Shown: piece after piece, positions 1-11,001 of the stretch
How the letters are laid out: each line of letters opens with the position of its first letter
Position numbering within the stretch: the first letter of the stretch is position 1
Origin: Polytrichum commune
Lineage: Eukaryota > Streptophyta > Polytrichopsida > Polytrichales > Polytrichaceae
Length of the DNA: 64,000 bases
Direction of reading: 5' to 3'
NCBI GenBank assembly: GCA_950295325.1
Contig: OX485803.1
Span: 47,571,554 to 47,635,553 of the forward strand
Position numbers and translations under genes: made by a program
Notes under the pieces: model-generated
The model's database searches: none
Told to the model about the DNA's origin: nothing
The model's input: only the letters and a program-made list of their open reading frames with translations

Positions 1-407
1 GAGAGGAATGCTCCCCAGATCGGGATGGTTGTGTTCACCATTGTGGCAGTGGATGCATGGATCGATCGAAGACCGTGAATCTTGAGCCAGTTACATAGCC
101 CCGCACACACAAGGCCTGTACGTGTAGACAAGAGGAGCCCAGGGTAGTGACACCACTTGGTTAATATACTCTGCGGCGGATGTATTTTCGTGCAGAACTC
201 GAGTGATCTCCCACAGTAAGCTAAGTGAGGCCACCATACCGCACTGGATCGCTGTCAATTGAAATGGCTTGAATCGACTGCTGTGAGCTTCGGATCGGAA
301 AATGTGTATCGCGTACACGGCGGATGCAGCCAGGCCCCACAGGTCTCCCACTTGTGGAATTGATATGCCCTTCCACCCAAGTCCTTCTTCCTCCAAGACT
401 CCCATTC
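1..407 (-). pseudogene. EamA/DMT-family transporter, C-terminal half, partial and frame-broken
   Basis: Seen: after a splice acceptor (CAG at 410-408) the minus strand reads open as GDLWGLAASAVYAIHIFRSE, then SRFKPFQLTAIQ and a hydrophobic segment ending LPWAPLVYT. The reading then shifts: the continuation GLVCAGLCNWLKIHGLRSIH and TIPIWGAFL is in another frame, with about 4 extra bases (TACA) near position 115. Family knowledge: plant EamA (drug/metabolite transporter) membrane proteins, many of them plastidial, have this order of a second half-repeat, a Tyr-Thr-Gly turn and a C-terminal Pro-x-Trp-Gly-Ala helix. The N-terminal exons are not recognisable between 410 and 900, and the C-terminus lies outside the window. 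The break may be real decay or a sequencing error. No substrate can be inferred. Confidence 0.65.
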
Positions 408-409
408 CT

Positions 410-905
410 GTATGCGCAACATTTGGAAATTAGTACGTAATCAAAATCGACATCAAATGTATTGATTATAGATGTGAGACAGAAATATGTTACATTTGAG
501 AAACAATGCATGCAATGTACATGAAAGTGCAACAAGCGATGCGATTCTTGTTATGTTGCGGATGGACTGTCGGCCTGCGCATAGCTCCATTATAGGAACA
601 AAGATTACCTATCATAGTCAAAAACACCTGGTCAGCAAGCCATCCGAAAACTTTACACTTCGCGACATGAAGGCAAACAGATCGCAGGAATACACAAAAT
701 GCAGTGTGAGAATAACCTTGAAGTAGCAGAATTTTCAATTGGACTAACACGACTCCAACATTGGAAGCAATGCACTATAAACCTATGAGGATGAAAGATG
801 ATACACAGTAGAAAACATCGTCGAGGTCTTACTGTGAAGGCAAAGAGGAGTGGCGCATCGCTTGAAGCACCGCCGTTGCTTGATGCCCAACATGAAAGTG
901 CATAC
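410..905. other. gene-poor gap between two decayed exons
   Basis: I looked for the remaining cyclophilin exons (a KHAPKTC-like or FHR/QGGD motif) and for N-terminal EamA exons on the minus strand and saw neither. The short open frames here have no recognisable domain. Most likely this is intron or decayed sequence. Confidence 0.4.
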
Positions 906-968
906 TTCCACGGTGATGTCGCCCATGGTGGTGTGGAGGACCACCTGGGGAGCCTCGAGGTCTGCCAA
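906..968 (-). pseudogene. cyclophilin-type PPIase first-exon fragment with lost start codon
   Basis: Seen: the minus strand encodes ADLEAPQVVLHTTMGDITVE followed directly by a GTATGC donor. The codon where Met is expected reads TTG and is preceded by an in-frame TAG. An upstream AAACCCTAG is typical of plant 5' leaders. Family knowledge: small PPIL1-type (plant CYP18) cyclophilins begin with a similar strand ending in Gly-x-x-x-Val/Leu-Glu, followed in the next exon by a KHAPKTC-like motif. I do not find that second exon downstream towards position 410. The fragment is therefore probably a decayed or captured gene end. A functional short form starting at the internal ATG is possible but lacks the catalytic region. 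Confidence 0.4.
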
Positions 969-1140
969 CTAGGGTTTCGGAAGGAAGGCGCGATGACGGA
1001 GGCGGGGGCGAGAGAGGGCGGGAGCGGAAAGATGTGACAACGGATAGACTTCAACGAGTCTGCCAACGATTATTTCGCTTTTCGACAGTTGGGCCTTTTA
1101 ATAATAAAAAAATTCGACAATTATTTAAATAATTTAATTA

Positions 1141-1571
1141 TCGTCGAACTGGCCTATCACATACAGTATGATGATTTGTTGAACCATGCCAACAAGGTCA
1201 AAGGGCTTGCGGATGAACTCGCATGTTTGGAGGTACCCATGCAAAAGGAAAATATCGTCATGATTTTGCTTGAGAGTTTGTTGGCCTCGTACGAATACTT
1301 GATCACCGCTTTAGAAATGATGCTGATGAAAGAGTTGGTGATAAAATACATGATGACTTGTTTGATGCACGAGATGTTAAAGCGTAAAGTAGAGAAGGAT
1401 CCTAAATGTAAAAATGCGGCGATAGTGTTGCGTCAAAACAAAGTGGGCGATCCACCTTTGCGGCAAGGCGGAAGGACATGCTTTTATTGTGGCAAACTAA
1501 GCTACATTGCGCGATTTTGCTACAAATCAAAGAACAAAGTGATGGAAAATGTAAAAAATGTGAAAGAGTAG
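1141..1571 (+). pseudogene. copia Gag (UBN2-like) remnant with altered zinc knuckle
   Basis: The frame is open to a stop at 1569. It holds the gag helix region (NKVKGLADELACLEVPMQKE, LLESLLASYEYLITALE) and, at 1479-1520, a zinc knuckle CFYCGKLSYIARFC. Compared with the usual C-x2-C-x4-H-x4-C the histidine is Tyr and one neighbouring Gly is Ser, so zinc binding is probably lost. The N-terminal half of Gag is missing; the first 15 or so residues of the frame look like unrelated sequence. Confidence is high for family and moderate for exact limits. Confidence 0.8.
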
Positions 1572-1589
1572 GACAAATTCTTATTTGTA

Positions 1590-2858
1590 ATGCAACACGG
1601 AACCCATTCGAGGAGTGTTTGCAAATGGATCAAAGATTCAAGAGCCATGAAGCACATGACTTTGCATAAGGCAACATTTGACATTTGCAAGGTAATTTGT
1701 GTACGTAACATGTGCTTAGGGACGATAGCGTGGCCGAAATCATCAGCATGGGATCCATTGTTGTCGGATTTTAAATGAGAGGCAAAATGACTAGAATTCA
1801 CATCACGGATGTGCTTCATGTGCCCAAGTTGCAAACCAATTACTCTTAGTGAGTAAACTTTTGTCGAAGGGGTTGAAGGTGCAATTTCATGTAAAGGAAT
1901 TCATTATGGGAGGTGTGAATGGCAACATGGTTGCAATAATTCGATGTGAAGGGAATTTGTACCAAATGACCTTTACAGAGGTATGCGGAGCGGATGAGTG
2001 CAACTTCGTGCATTCATATGCGGGAGGCGGTCTGGTGAAGCTTTGGCACCACCAACTCGGACATTTGATTGTGAGGAGTGTTTTTGCACTTTAAAGCATA
2101 GTGAGGGACATAAACCTAGGTAAAACCTCTTGTCCCACCTCTACATTGGCTTGTGAAGCATGCACGGAGGATAAACAATATGAGGCAAAGTTGGGCAACG
2201 ATGCGGACATGCTAACGACAAAACCATTGGAGATTGTGTATTTGGGTGTTTGTGGCCCCATGAGGAACACGTCCGTAGGAAGGGCCAAATATTTGTTATT
2301 TTCGTTGATGATTTTTCGAGGAAGGTGTAGGTTTCCACGACAATATCCAAATGTCAATAGTTTGAGAGGTTCCAAGAGTTCTGAGCATTTGTAGAATTGT
2401 AATCAAAGCACAAAATCAAGGCGTTTTGGTGGATGATCAGAGGGGATTTTATTTCAAATTATTTCAAATTATTTTTGATGGAAAATGGTATTTAGAGCAC
2501 GCCTCAAGACATCGGACTGGTGGAGTGTGCAAAATCAAACCGTGATTGCAATGATAAAGCGTATGCTCAAAGCTCAAAAACTCAAGAAATTGCTTTGGAC
2601 GGAAGTGGTGGCAAATGTGGTTTATACACTAAACTAATGTCCGACGAGGGTTTTGCGCTCTGCTACACCCAAAGGAATGTGGAGTGGGAGGAGGCCCTGC
2701 ATTGTACACATGCACGTATTTGGAAGCCTTGCATATGCAATGGTCCGGACAAGAAGAGGGGCAAGCTCGATGCGAAAGGAGTCAAATGTGTGTTTCTCGG
2801 ATATTGCGAAGATATGAAGGCATATAGACTGATGTGTTTGAAACAAAAAAAATCATAA
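1590..2858 (+). pseudogene. copia protease-integrase remnant
   Basis: Pieces in all three plus frames: the protease active-site region with Asp retained but SGA changed to SRA (about 1620-1660); a VLHVPKLQTN-like stretch (about 1810); the pre-integrase LWHHQLGHL (about 2041); ACTEDKQYEAK zinc-region residues (about 2155); and PLEIVYLGVCGPM, which is the first integrase Asp region with Asp replaced (SDVCGPM is usual) at about 2225. The DNGGEF region near 2430 is badly eroded and only the post-integrase KCVFLGYCE survives well. It is non-functional. Confidence 0.78.
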
Positions 2859-3192
2859 TGAATAAAGATGCTATGTTTATGGAAGGTAGTGAGAGCATAA
2901 GAAATGATTTGAAGATGCGTCCAAGTGGGAGAAATGAAGGCCTACGGTGGTGGTGGTGGTGATGGACGAATATTCCAAATTGCCTTTATTTGATGGTGGT
3001 AGACAAGTCGTGGATAACAACGAGCAAATGGGATGTAATGGTGTTGGAATGGAAGAGATACAAAAAGACCGGCACACGACAACGTAATTGTTGAAGGATT
3101 TGGCGAGAAGCGGCGATATCCCACGAGGAAAAGGCAATTAGGGAGTCTCAAGTTTTTTTTAAAATTTTTAAAATTTTAATTTAAAAATTTTA

Positions 3193-3350
3193 ATTGGACC
3201 AACAAAGTTGACATTAACTTCTACCTCACAGAGCCCATCACACTCTGCCACTTTAGGGAATTATCTAGTTTGACACCACCCTAATGTATCTTTAGTCCCA
3301 TAAGCCTTTCAGCTTTCCAAACCCTAAAATCGATTTCATTTCAATTTCAA
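3193..3350 (+). mobile_element. LINE 3' end fragment
   Basis: The DNA from about 3193 (tacctcacagagcccatcac) to about 3350 aligns base by base with the end of the LINE protein and 3' tail at about 30390-30520: a shared cacactctaccactata-like run, then ccttagcctttcagcttcc and the tttcattt end. Extreme 5' truncation is normal for LINE copies. It sits directly after the copia remnant. Confidence 0.6.
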
Positions 3351-4580
3351 TTTCATTGGAGTATGTAACTCATAATGATACACACTGCAAATTTCTTGCT
3401 AATTTTGGAGGTCAAATCAATTAAAAAAAAGATTTGAGCTAGAAGAGTTTCCCACCATTTCCACCTACAACCTTAGGTGAGTGCACCTCTCATGAACCAT
3501 GACCAAGAATAATTTCTGACCAATAGGTGCATATCTCAAGTCCGAAATGTGCACATCCAAAAAACCATTTTTAATCATCTATAGCCTTCAGTTTAAGAAT
3601 TCAGAAGACATTACTTCTTACTCCAAAAAAATAGCAAACTCAAGCTCTCATGTTCCTCAATTGGATCCGCTAATGCGCTCATATACTTGGATCTTTGAGA
3701 TGTATGTGTCTATAGATTACATGAGTTATTTTGTTTGATCTATACTATGTGGCAATTACTGCAAAGCACCCTTAAGATTTGCTTGCACTCCTGCTAGCTT
3801 TTGTTGATTCAAATTTTGATAATTGGGGCAACAAAATGGTTGTCCTCCATCTCAGAAACCCAATTGGCATAGTCTTCAAGTTCCCTCTTGACGAACACCA
3901 TGACACTATGGGAATAAAGGATGATGGAATGTATCAGGCATCAACCCTCCAATTACAACACTCTTGCACCTTAATTTGAAAGCTAATGTCTTACTTACGT
4001 ATACATGTTGAGCAATAAACTTATTTAGAGTTTCCTTGAGATCACCACTGTGAAATATCAAGTAGGTTTTCTTGCTTGTAACTTGAAAGATCAATGACTG
4101 CTTTATGCTGTAGATAGCATCACAAACCTCTAGACACATGTATCAACACTACTTTCACGTGGATACAATCACATCAAACTACAACATTTTATCAATGCTT
4201 ACCAAACAAGGGGTTGTAAGATTTTAATCTATTGTTTCTACATTTTATAGCTGCAAAATCTAAGGAAAAACTGTGAGTTGAATCAGTGTTGAATGAATCA
4301 GTAGCTATATGTTAAAGTAGCGGTGTGAAAATATTAAAACCTGAAGGGTATGCAACGACTTTGACGTACTCGGCATTAAACGCTGGCCACTTGCATTTTC
4401 AGATGCATTTTAGTGGTTGGAATTGCAATTCCATTGACCCTGCATTAACCTAAATTTTAAAACTCGTGACTTTGATTTTGTCGAATTCGATACCTGCTTC
4501 TTGGAATTGAGGAACAGGATTGCAAAGAATACGATCCAAAATTTCACATTGTGAGTGTAGTGAAACCTAATTAGGATGGC
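3350..4580. other. intergenic, no gene recognised
   Basis: AT-rich sequence with only short, unsupported open frames on both strands. It forms the 3' flank of the minus-strand EF-hand gene. I see no domain, repeat or RNA signature. Confidence 0.4.
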
Positions 4581-4581
4581 T

Positions 4582-7500
4582 TCATTGAGAGAGCTTGCAC
4601 ATTGTGCTTGGGTACATTGGCGGGGCACACATGGCAGCTTGCATACACAAAGGCTGTGTGCACATGGGCTGCACACACATTGGGTTCAGTACTGAGTCCG
4701 TCATGAGGGAACGCTCACTCGAGAAGAAATGTAGAAAGGCCTCCCACGTCACAGCACCAAGCCCTGCATGCACATCAAAAGAGAAAAAGAGAGAGATGAC
4801 TCTGATGTTGTCACCAGCATGAGGTGTGGAGTTGCTTGATCCTCAAGTTAGTCTAACTTTCTCTGTGTGTCGAAAACACACATCATGAGAGTTAGAAGGA
4901 CTCCTTTTAAAGGTGAACATCTTGAATGGGCACCAATAAGCTGACATGCACCTAAGTAATCTCCCCCCAAGGGCGACGTGCTCACTTATCATCATCAAGT
5001 TAGTCCAAATCTATATGTTAATCCAAAACCAACATCACGAGATTCAGAAGGACCTTGAAACTATTGTCTCCTTTCACTGGTGAACACCTTGAACATCCAC
5101 GGACAAGCTTGCCTGCACCTAGGCAATCTTCCCCAAGGACAAGGCCCCATAGGTTTCCACATGATTGTTTGAAAATATCTAATTGACCTTGATACCCTAC
5201 TATGATTGGGTGGACCATAGTGGTTGGGTGCACTAGAAATCAAGTGCTAGGAAGGTCACCCATCCAAACACTATTCCAATCTTAGGTGACTTAACTTTGG
5301 AGTTCTCATGGAATTTGGGTTAAGGCCTTGGGTTTAAGTCACCATCTGCATGCACAATATAACAATTAAGATTGTGGGATACACACCAATTCTCATCCTT
5401 GGGATTGGTCCATGTACAAAAACTCCAACACCACATGATTTAAAGGTGATGAGTCATGAGCAGAGGTCACATTAAACCTTGAGGAAGGTTCACCTCTTGA
5501 AACAATTCCAATGATTCGACAGAAATTGTTTCTCTCAATCATTGCCATTCTAGGTTCTTTGGGGGCAAGACCATATGCTCATGCCACCCACAAAGCCTTA
5601 TGTCTTTCACATCTTTATTGCCTACCGATTATTGAGAGGGAGGCAACCCTCTAAACCCCTTCCAACTTCAAGAATTGAGAACCAAAGGACTTGAGAGGTC
5701 TATATGTCTCTCAATATTTGGTGGACAATGAAGAATCATGGTCTATATGGATTTTATGTGTGAGATAATCACGTGAAATTGTCCCAAATAATTCGGCAGC
5801 TGATTTTTGAGAGAATTAATTTCCATTGACCATAGAATTGCTCTTAGTTCTCTATTCAAACACCAACCTAGCCAAATTGCTCCCTCAGGAGAGAATGCTT
5901 CTGTTTACAAATAATCTCGTAAGTTCCCCAGGAAATAGTTTGGATTGTCTCAAGCTCAAGATCTTGAAACAAACCTTAGATACGAGGGTGGAACAGAGCA
6001 CCAACCTTCAGTATCTATCCTGTTGAAGACGCCCTCAAAGGTTTCGCGGCGCCCATCCTTCTGCTTTGCACGGGACAACTGCATGAATGCAGCAATCTGG
6101 ATGTATGCCATGCACACAAGTCATGCTCAATGTTGAATTCATTAGGATAAACAATTGGTGATGTGATAAAGCACATAGCGGAGAATCAACAAACAGGGTT
6201 TATAAATAAGTTTGTCATTCAGTTCGATCAACTCATAAACATATCAAAAGAATGGGTGCACATTTTGTCATTGATATGACTGAAGCATAACAAGTTTAAG
6301 TATGATGCATATGGTGTTTTCTCAATCACATTCTTTAATTGTATTCCATTCGTAAAAGAGAGTGTGCAGAGAAGTTACATCTTTATCTCGTTTCATAGCG
6401 GCCATAAGCTGCTGCTTGCTTATTGTCCTGATGAGTCCACACCGCAACCATTGTATTAGCACAAACCAAAGTTCATCTACTCCAGACCAACATATATCGC
6501 GACATGTAATTTAAAAAAATTCAAGTGTGTGCACTAAATATTGTATTTAGTGTCATTTGGAATTTTACATCACTGTCGTAACTTTTCTAATGACACTTCT
6601 TATGAATGAGTTTACAAGTACTATCATCCCAACTTACTAGTAGCTCATTATAATGTCAATTAATGAACCAAGTTTGGTATATCTTACATTGTAATTTATG
6701 TAATATTGTCATGAATGAAAGAAATTTGGATGAGAAACTACTTCATAAGTGACAGTAATTGCAACATTATAATTCTACAATGCCCAAAGCTTTTCACAAA
6801 GAATAACAAATAATGTTAAGTTTACATTTAGTGTTGGTGACACTACACGGACGGATCACAATTAGTATTGAGCAAGACAGAAAGAATTGGTGACACTGAA
6901 TACAGTATTTAGCGTAGTTACAAGCCAAGGACTGGTTCATGATTGTGCTAAACAAATTCATGGTGATAATGAGAAGACCAATGTCAGGTCCTGTCATAGT
7001 ACTTGGGAAATGACACTTACCCAACTTTATCCTGGTCTATTCTGTTGAACATTTCCAGCAGCCTCTGATACTCCTTCACTGATAATCCGGCAGCTGCAGC
7101 CAGAGTATGGATGTAAGCTACATCCCGGGCTTGTCTGCTTGCCTTTTTAACTGCCGAAAACGCACTGCTCAGTTGCTCCAAGGCCCTAAAACCAACCCAT
7201 CATTTATGACCACCAACATGATCGCATGCGAGGACCTCTTTGCAGACAACCAAAAGGTTCATCTACAGACAGAAGTGCAATGCTGAGATCTGTAGACACA
7301 AGAGTGGTATTCAAAGTATAAAACTTGGACTGTGGTGAGGCAAAATGATTTTGCTCGCGTGTTTATTCCTGACTGGATAGAGGAGAGACACATTCTCAGT
7401 TGTAATTGATGACCTGGTTATGGCCTGACGACTACGTTCAACATTTGATATGTATCGCCCTACCATGAGTTGTAGTAGGCACCCAATACCTACCTTGCTG

Positions 7501-9989
7501 CTACATTGTTGCTCAATAGGAGGGTGCCTACTATAGCCCGTGGTAGAGCTCTTGTATCCATTACCTAGTTCGTGGTGATCTGTTTGTATGTGGTGGTCAT
7601 CGTTTTCATGGTGTGATGGTGGCTTCATTCTGAGCACACGATGAATCTTATCAAATGGGAGCAATTTCATAATAACGGAAAGGGTTTTAATGATGGAGCT
7701 GACATTAGAATCTAAGAATGATGCTTCCAGAATCTGAACTTTTGTTATGTAGAGTAGCAACTAGTGTTTGCATGAGGCAACAAAGTTCTCGTCAATTTGT
7801 GCCAACAACCAATATAGATACTCCATGTTCATCAACATTTAACTGTGGTTTAGGCTTTAGGGAACTCTGCAAGGAGAACATACTTTGCATGATAGGAAAC
7901 TGCACTATGAAGGTACTGCTCAATTAGTTGCTGCATGCAAAGCAAGGAGGTCATGATCAAAATCTGTTGGTGCCAAGCATTCTTAAGCATCATATGTGAG
8001 GATGAACGTTCTCTTTGTATTCTAGCTTTAAGGATAAAATTTGAAGAGTCCTTGACATACATGCATGAAAGCCAAGCATAGTTAAGTGGGATTAAGTGCT
8101 CATCAGTCAACACTCCATTGTTATCTACTATCTTCGGGCACAAAGCCTTCTTCCATCTACCAAGATTCAATTGAAGAGGTGTGTCATGAATGGAATCATT
8201 ATTAAGGTGATTTGAATTACCTAAGAATTATTCCATTTGCATTGGTACCTAAATAGGATAGTAATAAGTGAGAAAAGTCAAAATTTGTCACTTTCTACAA
8301 TACAAACAACCTTTCCACCAACAATGGATACATAGTGATAGATTGTATAGTTAATTTTCTTCATGAACCTTTGCAATAGTAATGAAATCCAAGTAAGTTG
8401 GGCCAATTCCAAGAATTGTGAAGTAAGGCCAACTTCAAAAGCATTTATGTGTGGAAAATCATGTAACACTCCCACTTTGCTAAACATGTTCAAGAGATAG
8501 TTAAGGTAACATACTGTGTAAGGCTCAAATGGGTCACCCATGTCCCCTGGCCACCGTGGTTGCCAGCCATCCGACATGGCCTTCACCACCACAGGTTTCT
8601 CCCCTTGATTTGCCACTCGCCGTTGTTGCGGCAAAACACACCCAGCACATACTTCTGGTGGCTGCAGATCGAGAAAAACCTTTCAACATTTGTTTTAGTA
8701 ATATCTCATCCCATCCAGGTCGATGGCATAAACAAACATGTGTTACACCAGTTGCCAATAAACCTTGCCTTCTCAACATTTTTGAATTCGCTACACTAAA
8801 CATTTGATTTAGTGTGTCATTAAAAAATAGTGTGCATGTAAATTAGAGTGGTCTCCATGACTTGTATATAGCACCAAGTGGCATGCGACTTCCTCTCTAG
8901 CTGCCACTCAGTGATTGCAAGACCCATTATGTGGGTCGATGATGAATAATATCAGATGTTTAGTGTACTGCATATTCTAAACACAATCATCATAGTGCCG
9001 TTTTTGCTGCTTCTCAAACCTGAAGCTCTCCCTACAGACAGACAGACAGACAGACAGGGCCTTCTCTTGGCGTCTTGTGGAATTGTCTGATAGCGGACAC
9101 ACTGAGCAATGAAACACCGGCAATCAATTGCCCGAGGGGATGTTGATAAATCTCAATACAACGCTCCAGAGATTGGTTAGACAAGTAAATTAGCACTGTT
9201 GAGGAAAGATGATACACTGGGAATGTATAGTTTGTTAGATTGATTGATTGTTGAGCTTTTAAGGAGTACCTTGATGACACCTTTGGACCCAAAGAGAAGG
9301 AACGAGGCATCGAGTGCAGCTCGGCTCCTTTCTGCCTGTACCCAATCCGAGAAGCCCACAGCAGGAGAGATGATAATGGACTTATCCGTACTGTTCAAGG
9401 GAGTCAAATTTTGTTTCGCTTGAGGTTAGTGGCGAATCCTAACACATCTCATCAACCCAATTTTATGCGAGATTCCAACATTGACTACAAAGTGGACAAG
9501 TCTGTAGTTATCAATATGAGTGATGAGGAAACGGAAGATTGGGAAGGAAGGATGCCATACCATGAACTGTAAGAAAATGATAATGGCTTATCCATACTGT
9601 TCAAGGGAGTCACATTTGTTTCGCTTGAAATTAGAGACAAATCTTAACACATCTCATCTACCGAACCTTTTCCAAGATTCGAAGGTTGACTACAAAGTGG
9701 ACATGTCTGGGGTTTCAATATGAGTGATGAGGAAACGGAAGGTTGGGAACGAATGGTGACACACCATGAAGTGTATGATGACGATATTGACTTATCCTCA
9801 CTGTTCAAGGGATTCACAATTGTTTCGTCTGAGATGAATGACAAATCTTGACAAATCTCATCGACCCAACTTTTTCCAAGATTCGAAGATTGACTACAGA
9901 GTGGACATGTCTGTGGTGATGAGGAAACGGAAGGTTGGGAACGAATGACGATGACACACCATGAACGATCGCATCTCTTCCACAGCCAT
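4582..9989 (-). CDS. two-EF-hand calcium-binding protein, product unknown, multi-exon
   Basis: Exons inferred on the minus strand from splice signals and phase: 9989-9960 (MAVEEMRSFM), 9335-9270 (AERSRAALDASFLLFGSKGV...), 7185-7021 (ALEQLSSAFSAVKK... to FNRIDQDKVG), 6427-6379 (TISKQQLMAAMKRDKD), 6096-6006 (IAAFMQLSRAKQKD... FNRIDTEG) and 4763-4582 (GLGAVTWEAFLHFFSSE... stop). The joins at 7021/6427, 6379/6096 and 6006/4763 keep frame exactly. Two EF-hand loops appear only after splicing: D-Q-D-K-V-G-T-I-S-K-Q-Q and D-T-E-G-L-G-A-V-T-W-E-A. Each is preceded by the same FNRI helix end, and in both the usual Glu at position 12 is replaced (Gln, Ala), so calcium affinity may be weak. The 9270/7185 join is out of phase, so a short exon is missing or there is an indel. 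The C-terminus after SVLNP is Cys/Met/Pro-rich and may be intron read-through. I cannot assign a family beyond EF-hand. Confidence 0.65.
4850..5150. repeat. two-unit diverged tandem repeat, about 150 bases each
   Basis: Units near 4850-4985 and 5005-5150 share, in order, gttagtc, acatcatgaga, agaaggac, ggtgaacatcttgaa, caccta-gtaatct and ccccaaggac-like blocks. They lie in the large intron between the last two exons of the EF-hand gene. Confidence 0.6.
6531..6915. mobile_element. MITE family A, copy 1
   Basis: About 385 bases bounded by inverted ends gcactaaatattgtattt and aatacagtatttagcgta. Internal blocks (acttcttatgaatga, gtgacagtaattgcaaca, aataacaaataatgtta, attagtattgagcaagaca) are shared with copies at 29718-30091 (opposite orientation) and 40166-40548. 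It has no coding capacity and lies in an intron of the EF-hand gene. Confidence 0.85.
8792..8967. mobile_element. short MITE (family C) with palindromic ends
   Basis: About 176 bases with ends tacactaaacatttgattt and atcagatgtttagtgta, which are near-perfect inverted repeats. The left end is itself almost self-complementary, as in families A and B. It is non-coding, lies in an EF-hand gene intron and is flanked by unrelated sequence. Confidence 0.7.
9371..9975. repeat. three-unit tandem repeat (about 205 bases) spanning an intron of the EF-hand gene
   Basis: Each unit starts with a gataatggacttatcc-like block and has ctgttcaagggagtcaaat, tgtttcgcttgag, caaatcttaacacatctcatc, gattgactacaaagtgga and gaggaaacggaaggttggga. 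Starts are near 9371, 9577 and 9785; the third unit is shortened. Read on the minus strand, the array runs from the exon-1 donor region (atggtgtgtc) to just upstream of the second exon, so donor-like and acceptor-like sequences are repeated. Confidence 0.85.
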
Positions 9990-10492
9990 GATGGATTCGG
10001 CGGCACCCAGCAGGCTTGCAACCTGATCCTCTGTTTCAAATTTCAAATTTCAGGAGAGGGTTAGACCTAATCAGAGCTCTTTCCAACTTATTGGGATTGG
10101 GACTCGCAAAAGGCGCGTAATAAAAGTGCACAGAAACATCTTAATTGCGCAAGATTATGAGATCAAGTTACTAAGTAAAGATCACAGGAGCGATCTGAAT
10201 TGATGTCTGATGTCTGTAGGCAGGGGAGGGTTTCAGCAACAACAGAGGTTAAGCAGCGAGTTTTTTAGGGTTGCGGAGGGGCAGTGCAAATTACGGCTGC
10301 TTTGGAACGTGTCGGGATCCATTCCGCAGTTCTGCATAGCTGTGAGAGACTGCTCTAGGCGGGCGCAATTTTGCACAGCAGTCGATAGATCAGCATCCCT
10401 TTTTTTCATTCCTGCGAGGACGGTCATGTGGCACATGATTAGGGTTAATCTGCTTCTCGTAGAATGTCATACACGAAATAAATGTGAGATGA

Positions 10493-10745
10493 TTAGCAAA
10501 TCCAAATCGTGTACGTAGCCATTTCCCTCATACTTTTCGGAGCTCATATAAATATCTCATTCGTTATCAAATTGAGAAATCTCGTGCTCAATAAATGGTT
10601 ATATAGGTCCCCCAATTATGGTGTTGACTATTGAGCCTAGAATGGCTTGACATATATTGAGCAAGTGCTCCAGTCTCTGCTGAACACATGATGTCTATTT
10701 GGTGTCCGTTCTTACATCGACACTTAACCCACACACCACTCAAAC
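10493..10745 (+). repeat. single arm of the dispersed foldback repeat (family E)
   Basis: It matches the left arm of the inverted repeat at 32175-33004 in order: gattagcaaatccaaa, ggagctcatataaatat, attcgttatcaaa, ctcaataaatggttatata, gttgactattgagcctaga, tctgctgaacacatgatgtc, ttggtgtccgttctta and cacaccactcaaacatg. Only one arm is present here. Confidence 0.75.
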
Positions 10746-11001
10746 ATGGGTGTTTATATTTGGGGGGTGTTGGATTAACACCGGTACACCTTAGGGTTAA
10801 TCCTCAGAGAGGAAGTTGTCGAAGAGAAGTGCAATTGGAGATGATGATCAAGAGGTAGGGAATTACTTGACACTTCCTTAGCCCAAGTGCGCAGGGCATC
10901 ACGCAATGCGTTCACACAATTGCCTCGCTGGTACAGGGGTTCCTTCCAGCAACCCCCACTACAATCGACCATCATTTTGGCTGCAGACAGCCACATCATA
11001 A

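Larger units (their letters stand above)
1089..3150 (+). mobile_element. Ty1/copia retrotransposon remnant (gag, protease, integrase; no RT)
   Basis: Seen on the plus strand in copia order, across several frames with many stops: gag with a zinc-knuckle-like motif, a protease start (WIKDSRAMKHMT, where WI-DSGA-x-HMT is usual), a GAG-pre-integrase stretch (LWHHQLGHL), integrase core pieces, and the spacer after integrase (KRGKLDAKGVKCVFLGYCE). It ends near 3150 with a degraded RRYPTRKR-like stretch just before where RT should begin. No LTRs are evident. Order and sense agree with Ty1/copia; Ty3/gypsy would place integrase after RT. The element is 5' and 3' truncated and certainly inactive. Confidence 0.88.

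Noticed and set aside
7311-8634. Minus-strand open frames of 106-149 residues (7311-7760, 7850-8170, 8278-8634)
   Set aside because: They lie in the gap between two EF-hand gene exons, show no recognisable domain, and have histidine/serine-rich or random composition. Kept only as possible sites for the missing exon.
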